Positions 7,009-9,694 of a stretch of 9,694 nucleotides of DNA are shown here, piece after piece. The translations under genes were made by a program, and so were the position numbers. The notes beneath the pieces were generated by a model, which saw nothing but the letters and a program-made list of their open reading frames with translations, was not told the origin of the DNA and made no database searches. Numbering within the stretch: position 1 is the first letter of the stretch; each line of letters opens with the position of its first letter. The stretch covers positions 1 to 9,694 of the forward strand of contig JANWIU010000003.1 in NCBI GenBank assembly GCA_025449725.1, written 5' to 3'. This DNA is from Pseudobdellovibrio sp. (GTDB lineage: Bacteria; Bdellovibrionota; Bdellovibrionia; Bdellovibrionales; Bdellovibrionaceae).

Positions 7009-7011
7009 TAA
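5392..7011 (+). CDS. SGNH-TPR paralogue with altered catalytic residues (S2, probable pseudoenzyme)
   Basis: The 539-residue protein aligns with S1 from end to end: signal anchor (7-29), front SGNH half (about 56-165), Pro-rich linker (182-192), TPR region (about 194-420) and back half (about 430-535). It keeps block I VGESTT (60-65, Ser63) and block III MGINDFW (125-131, Asn128). Block II reads NDGSAETNS (94-102), with Glu99 where S1 has the oxyanion Gly95. Block V reads DFGRTS (510-515), with Arg513 where S1 has the catalytic His507. Both losses argue against normal ester hydrolysis, while the open frame and well conserved TPR argue for a retained role, perhaps regulatory, structural or ligand-binding. 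The 52-residue stretch 226-277 is identical to S1 220-271 at 45 positions. The GTG start is forced: an in-frame TAA (5389-5391) lies directly before it, and the next Met comes only after block II. No Shine-Dalgarno is visible. The stop codon lies inside the 3' end of S3 on the other strand. Confidence 0.87.
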   Translation: MQKKTRTFLQNSAILLFSAIFIEILINGAVYSYNQVEQAPTTSKKIVLPADSETKIILCVGESTTAAGAENSYPSKLQNKLDQYYGPNKYFVINDGSAETNSALITQDMKRKIQEYRPDFVITMMGINDFWALKTSMTFWDFFNPSIFYKLLKKKIRVALGADNENKLWENISGNVQERIEPIPKPVLPVEPRSAKFIELLSLARKALYDKNFKELEEILTKISKVGAFNSEAYFLKGIVELEKGNVPKSIEYFQRYVDIHKTYQAANRVGVTYFIKDSGTESATRDAAKHFLNIALTYRPTGWSANKYLGFISVLEKDNESALRFFSTAYENGLREFDMLIALGLVYREKGDFKKEEEILTSGLHEKGQVIWTWISLLKFYIIQERFEEAEEFYALVDKKFPGHPRVSEIKAELLKAQGKSSEQVEEHNLINFYDFPSAKVNYLKTADILKQNKIKHVVMQYPLRPIDPLKTLLADYKEVVFVDNEKIFRDALTKHQYEEVFIDRFGWDFGRTSSLGSEMISENIIKTLQSEKLLPSL

Positions 7012-8082
7012 AGAAATGAATTTGTTTTTAATTAGGTAATCGGCCATGACATCAGCGTAATAGCTGTACACGTAACTTGGCGGATGAATATGCCGGTATT
7101 CTTCCGGCTTAGAAGCAGTACATAATGAGAAGAGTGGCAAACCATGAAAGGTCATCTTTTCCTTGCCGCAATTTATCTGCTTTACCGGATCAAACATAAT
7201 AAGTTTTATTGAATTGCCGTACTCACTGATAAATTTATCCAGTTCTCTTTCACTTACATAGTCACCGTACTTACTGTATTTCTCCGAAACCCTCTTACAC
7301 ATGGCCTCACCGATTTCGCATTTTCCTCGTGTGTGGTTCGGGAATCCAATCTTTACGTAATGGTAATTAATCAAGGCGTGAATTAATCTGTACGTTGCGG
7401 ACAGCCCTACTAAGCTTCTATGCCATTCTTCCAGTTTTGGATCGTCGTTAAATAAAAAAGGAATGTTTTCGATGAACAACTCGCTGTTTTCAGAAAAATA
7501 ATCATACTTCAGCAGTTTTGAAACGTCAGGAACACTGGTTTTACGAGAATAGAAAGCACGGCGTCCGTCGTTATGAAAATGTTTAAAAATAATTAAATCC
7601 GGCTTAAGCTCAACTGCCGCCCTACGCGCAAACTCTACTTTTTGTGATAGTACGGAAGCCGTTATGCCGCCATTCCAAACTTCAAATTTTTTAGGTGAAG
7701 ACTTTTCAAGTTTTTTAAACAGTTGGTACGAAAAAGTATCTTCATCACTCACGCTGTATCCGTAAGTATTCGACCCGCCGAATATCACAATTCGGAAAAC
7801 TCCCGGCGGTTTTTCTAAGCCCCACGGCGAATATCTGTAGCCCCACTCATTTACCGTGACCGTTTTAACATAGTCAGGTCTCTCTTTAGGGTGCATGCCT
7901 TCAATGGAACTGGAAAATGCCCCGGGAATTAATTCATAAAGAAGATTGGGATTCTTGGACGGCCTGTAAACGTCAGAATCCGCACTGGAATAATACAAAG
8001 TAAAACGCAAAAAACGTATATCGAGATCAGTAAGTCGTATGCCAATTTCAATGCTTACTAAGAACAATATCAATGCTATCAA
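7003..8082 (-). CDS. Membrane-anchored SGNH/GDSL-like protein (S3), second gene of an operon
   Basis: The 359-residue product has an N-terminal hydrophobic anchor (about 1-15) and a periplasmic SGNH-type domain. VNEWGYRYSPWG (77-88) and RIVIFGGSNTYGYSVSDEDTF (97-117) form the usual block I region of anchored GDSL-like proteins, with nucleophile Ser104. NGGITASV (137-144) is block II, and FHNDGR (169-174) with Asn171 is block III. Block V is unclear: EEYRHIHPP (327-335) has His331 and His333, but the position three before His333 is Arg330 rather than Asp. Glu328 would pair with His331 as ExxH. Cys255/Cys262 and Cys305/Cys321 could form disulfides. This subfamily differs from S1 and S2 and has no TPR. 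The only standard start is TTG at 8080-8082, but it cuts off a basic stretch; ATC at 8101-8103, six bases after an AGGA, is an alternative giving 366 residues. It follows the radical SAM gene closely and likely shares its transcript. The esterase role and substrate are inferred, not shown. Confidence 0.82.
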   Translation of the reverse strand: MIALILFLVSIEIGIRLTDLDIRFLRFTLYYSSADSDVYRPSKNPNLLYELIPGAFSSSIEGMHPKERPDYVKTVTVNEWGYRYSPWGLEKPPGVFRIVIFGGSNTYGYSVSDEDTFSYQLFKKLEKSSPKKFEVWNGGITASVLSQKVEFARRAAVELKPDLIIFKHFHNDGRRAFYSRKTSVPDVSKLLKYDYFSENSELFIENIPFLFNDDPKLEEWHRSLVGLSATYRLIHALINYHYVKIGFPNHTRGKCEIGEAMCKRVSEKYSKYGDYVSERELDKFISEYGNSIKLIMFDPVKQINCGKEKMTFHGLPLFSLCTASKPEEYRHIHPPSYVYSYYADVMADYLIKNKFISLK

Positions 8083-8109
8083 AATTTTTGCTGCTGACCT
8101 GATGCTAAT

Positions 8110-8114
8110 TCCTA
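8110..8114 (-). promoter_or_regulatory. Shine-Dalgarno-like TAGGA overlapping the radical SAM stop codon
   Basis: On the minus strand TAGGA (8114 down to 8110) includes the TAG stop of the radical SAM gene. It stands six bases before ATC (8103-8101) and 27 bases before the TTG at 8082. That spacing suits initiation at a non-AUG codon at or near 8103 better than at the TTG, and suggests translational coupling of the two genes. Confidence 0.3.
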
Positions 8115-9620
8115 CTCTGCTTTTGATCTGCGAAAGAATTTGTCGTACAAAACACCTTCAAGCAGCGTCTCTTGGGTATCGCTGAAGGCGACATTTTTTA
8201 TCAATTTATAAACTCTGATAGGACGAGAAAGATAAGAAAAAAGATAAAACAAAGCTATTCCGACAAATCTATAGATTCCCAAAACACGCGTCGAAATGTG
8301 TTCAGAATAGGAAGGCGGCGTCGCGCCTAGTTCAGTTGAAAGTGCCAACTTGTAGAAATATTCGTCATTAATTTCAGATATTCGATTTTCTGTGCGCAGT
8401 TGATCGTAAAGCACTGTTCCCGGGTAAGGTGAAAACGGATACACCGACAAGTCATGAATACCTGTAAAGGCGACCTCAATTATAAACTTAAACGTCTCAA
8501 AAATTTCTTTGTGAGTTTCGCCCGGAAACCCGATTAAAATGTTCGCTTTACAGATAACACCGCTTCGCTCGGCCGCTCGCATCGACTTTTTCATTTTTTC
8601 GAGATCGATTTTTTTGCGAATTCTTTCTAAAACGGTTAATGATCCGCTCTCAGGTGCGTAGCTGATATTTGAACAACCTGACTGGCCAAGTAAAAGCGCA
8701 ACTTCCTCATCAATGGCTTCAGATCTGGTTCCGGATGCAAGTTGCCAGGTAAAATTTAAGCCGCTTTCAATAATTAATTTACAAAACTTTACCGTCCAAG
8801 TTCGGTTAACAATGGTGGTAAGGTCATAAAAATCAAAATTAGTTATTTGATACTTTTCAATATATTCCCGGATTTCAGCTACAACTAACTCCGGCTTGCG
8901 GGAAATCCACAAATGGCCCCACATCGTTTCGTTCGAACAAAAAGTACAACGATAAGGACAGCCGCGAGAAGAAATCAGCGGCATGTTCCGCCCACGGTTC
9001 ACACCCCGGCCGTAACCCTTATCAAGATAATTTTCGATTGGAAAAAGGTCCCAAGCAGGCTTTGGAATATCATCTATGGCTTTAATGCGCTTTCGCCCGG
9101 GAGTTTTTACCGGACCTGATTCACCACGGTAGGCAATACTATTAATTTGCGAAAGCGGTTTTGCACTGTCGCAAAGTTCAATCATCGTTTCTTCGCCTTC
9201 ACCCAAGGCAGACACGTCTAATGCAGGACAGTCCGTTAAACAAAATTCCGGCAAAGCCGATGAGTGTTCTCCACCTAGAACAATTCTTGCTGCCGGAAAT
9301 TTTTCACGAATGGCATTTATAAGCTTTCTCACGTTTGGCCATTCATAAGAATACATACAAGATATCCCGATGATTTCGGTATTCACAGGAATGCGTTCTA
9401 CAATTTCTTCTAACGAAAGCCCTTGCTGTACAAATCTAGGGTCATCAATTTTTAAATATTTACCGGGAGCCTCTCCAACCGCATCTATAATCGTAACGTG
9501 ATGGCCGGCCTGTTTAACGCTGGACGCAATATAAGCCAACCCTATGGGAGGGCAGGTTGGCGATGCCGGAGACGAAACGGCAATTAAGACATGGGGACGG
9601 ATCAGGGTAACGTTGGCCAT
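8112..9620 (-). CDS. B12-binding-domain radical SAM protein (class B type), substrate unknown
   Basis: The 502-residue protein has the layout of the BchE-like/class B methylase radical SAM proteins. The N-terminal cobalamin-binding-type Rossmann domain (about 1-150) shows PPIGLAYIASSVKQAGHHV (24-42), IIDA (44-47), IGISCMY (84-90) and VLGGEHSSALPE (114-125). The radical SAM barrel (about 210-430) has SSRGCPYRCTFCSN (217-230), with the CxxxCxxC cluster ligands Cys221, Cys225 and Cys228, then YAPESGS (321-327, SAM-contacting), and IGFPGET (363-369). The tail has a hydrophobic stretch (about 447-465) next to basic residues, which may hold the enzyme at the inner membrane. No DxHxxG cobalamin-ligand motif is seen, which is common in this class. 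Known relatives methylate or rearrange lipids, tetrapyrroles, antibiotics or phosphonates; none can be chosen here. The ATG start has AGG eight bases upstream, the best ribosome binding site in the window. S3 follows closely, so an anchored SGNH protein may act on the same product. Confidence 0.9.
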   Translation of the reverse strand: MANVTLIRPHVLIAVSSPASPTCPPIGLAYIASSVKQAGHHVTIIDAVGEAPGKYLKIDDPRFVQQGLSLEEIVERIPVNTEIIGISCMYSYEWPNVRKLINAIREKFPAARIVLGGEHSSALPEFCLTDCPALDVSALGEGEETMIELCDSAKPLSQINSIAYRGESGPVKTPGRKRIKAIDDIPKPAWDLFPIENYLDKGYGRGVNRGRNMPLISSRGCPYRCTFCSNETMWGHLWISRKPELVVAEIREYIEKYQITNFDFYDLTTIVNRTWTVKFCKLIIESGLNFTWQLASGTRSEAIDEEVALLLGQSGCSNISYAPESGSLTVLERIRKKIDLEKMKKSMRAAERSGVICKANILIGFPGETHKEIFETFKFIIEVAFTGIHDLSVYPFSPYPGTVLYDQLRTENRISEINDEYFYKLALSTELGATPPSYSEHISTRVLGIYRFVGIALFYLFSYLSRPIRVYKLIKNVAFSDTQETLLEGVLYDKFFRRSKAE

Positions 9621-9694
9621 ACTTCAAACCTACCACACTTGAAATTTATCGGTACATTATTTTGAAAATCGATCTGGTCTCTTGAAATTCAGCA

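Noticed and set aside
5392..7011. S2 as a decaying pseudogene
   Set aside because: The frame is intact over 539 codons, the promoter boxes are kept and differences from S1 in the TPR are mostly silent or conservative, so loss of function by drift is less likely than a retained non-catalytic role.
8913..9119. Plus-strand open frame opposite the radical SAM gene
   Set aside because: It lies antisense to the CxxxCxxC region of a strongly supported protein.

Overview
The window is bacterial: uninterrupted protein genes on both strands, roughly 40% G+C by eye, and several exported proteins with N-terminal membrane anchors, which suggests an envelope with a periplasm (probably Gram-negative). The lineage cannot be fixed from the sequence. 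Similar anchored SGNH/TPR proteins are, from memory, common in Bdellovibrionota/delta-proteobacterial and Omnitrophota-type genomes, but this is only a guess. No tRNA, rRNA, CRISPR array or insertion sequence was seen.

Layout, left to right. (1) The 5' two thirds of a tRNA-dihydrouridine synthase gene (DusB type, minus strand) runs off the left edge. (2) Two polytopic membrane proteins, A (745-2142, +) and A' (2190-3632, -), face each other tail to tail. They share a set of motifs and are distant paralogues of an unrecognised family, possibly GT-C-like. (3) Two tandem plus-strand genes, S1 (3747-5348) and S2 (5392-7011), encode membrane-anchored SGNH-fold hydrolases in which a TPR domain of about 220 residues is inserted between the front half of the fold and its last catalytic block. 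They arose by a tandem duplication of about 1.65 kb that also copied the promoter. (4) On the minus strand, a cobalamin-binding-type radical SAM protein (8112-9620) is followed closely by a third, unrelated-subfamily SGNH protein S3 (7003-8082). S3 ends inside the last codons of S2.

The main point of interest is the S1/S2 pair. S1 keeps every recognisable SGNH catalytic position: Ser59, Gly95, Asn124, Asp504 and His507. S2 keeps the Ser and Asn but has Glu99 in place of the block II glycine and Arg513 in place of the catalytic histidine, so it looks like a pseudoenzyme retained next to its active twin. Each substitution is explained by one G/A transition. The TPR part is much more alike between the copies than the linker before it, which suggests selection or gene conversion there.

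A second theme is translation start structure. For A, A', S1 and S2 the start codon is fixed by an in-frame stop a short way upstream. No Shine-Dalgarno sequence is visible, and a -10-like hexamer lies only 6 to 9 bases before the start codon, as expected for leaderless or nearly leaderless mRNAs.

Taken together, three anchored SGNH proteins, two GT-C-like membrane proteins and a radical SAM enzyme would fit modification of an envelope glycan or lipid, for example acyl-group addition or removal. That pathway is inference from gene content; no substrate can be read from the sequence.
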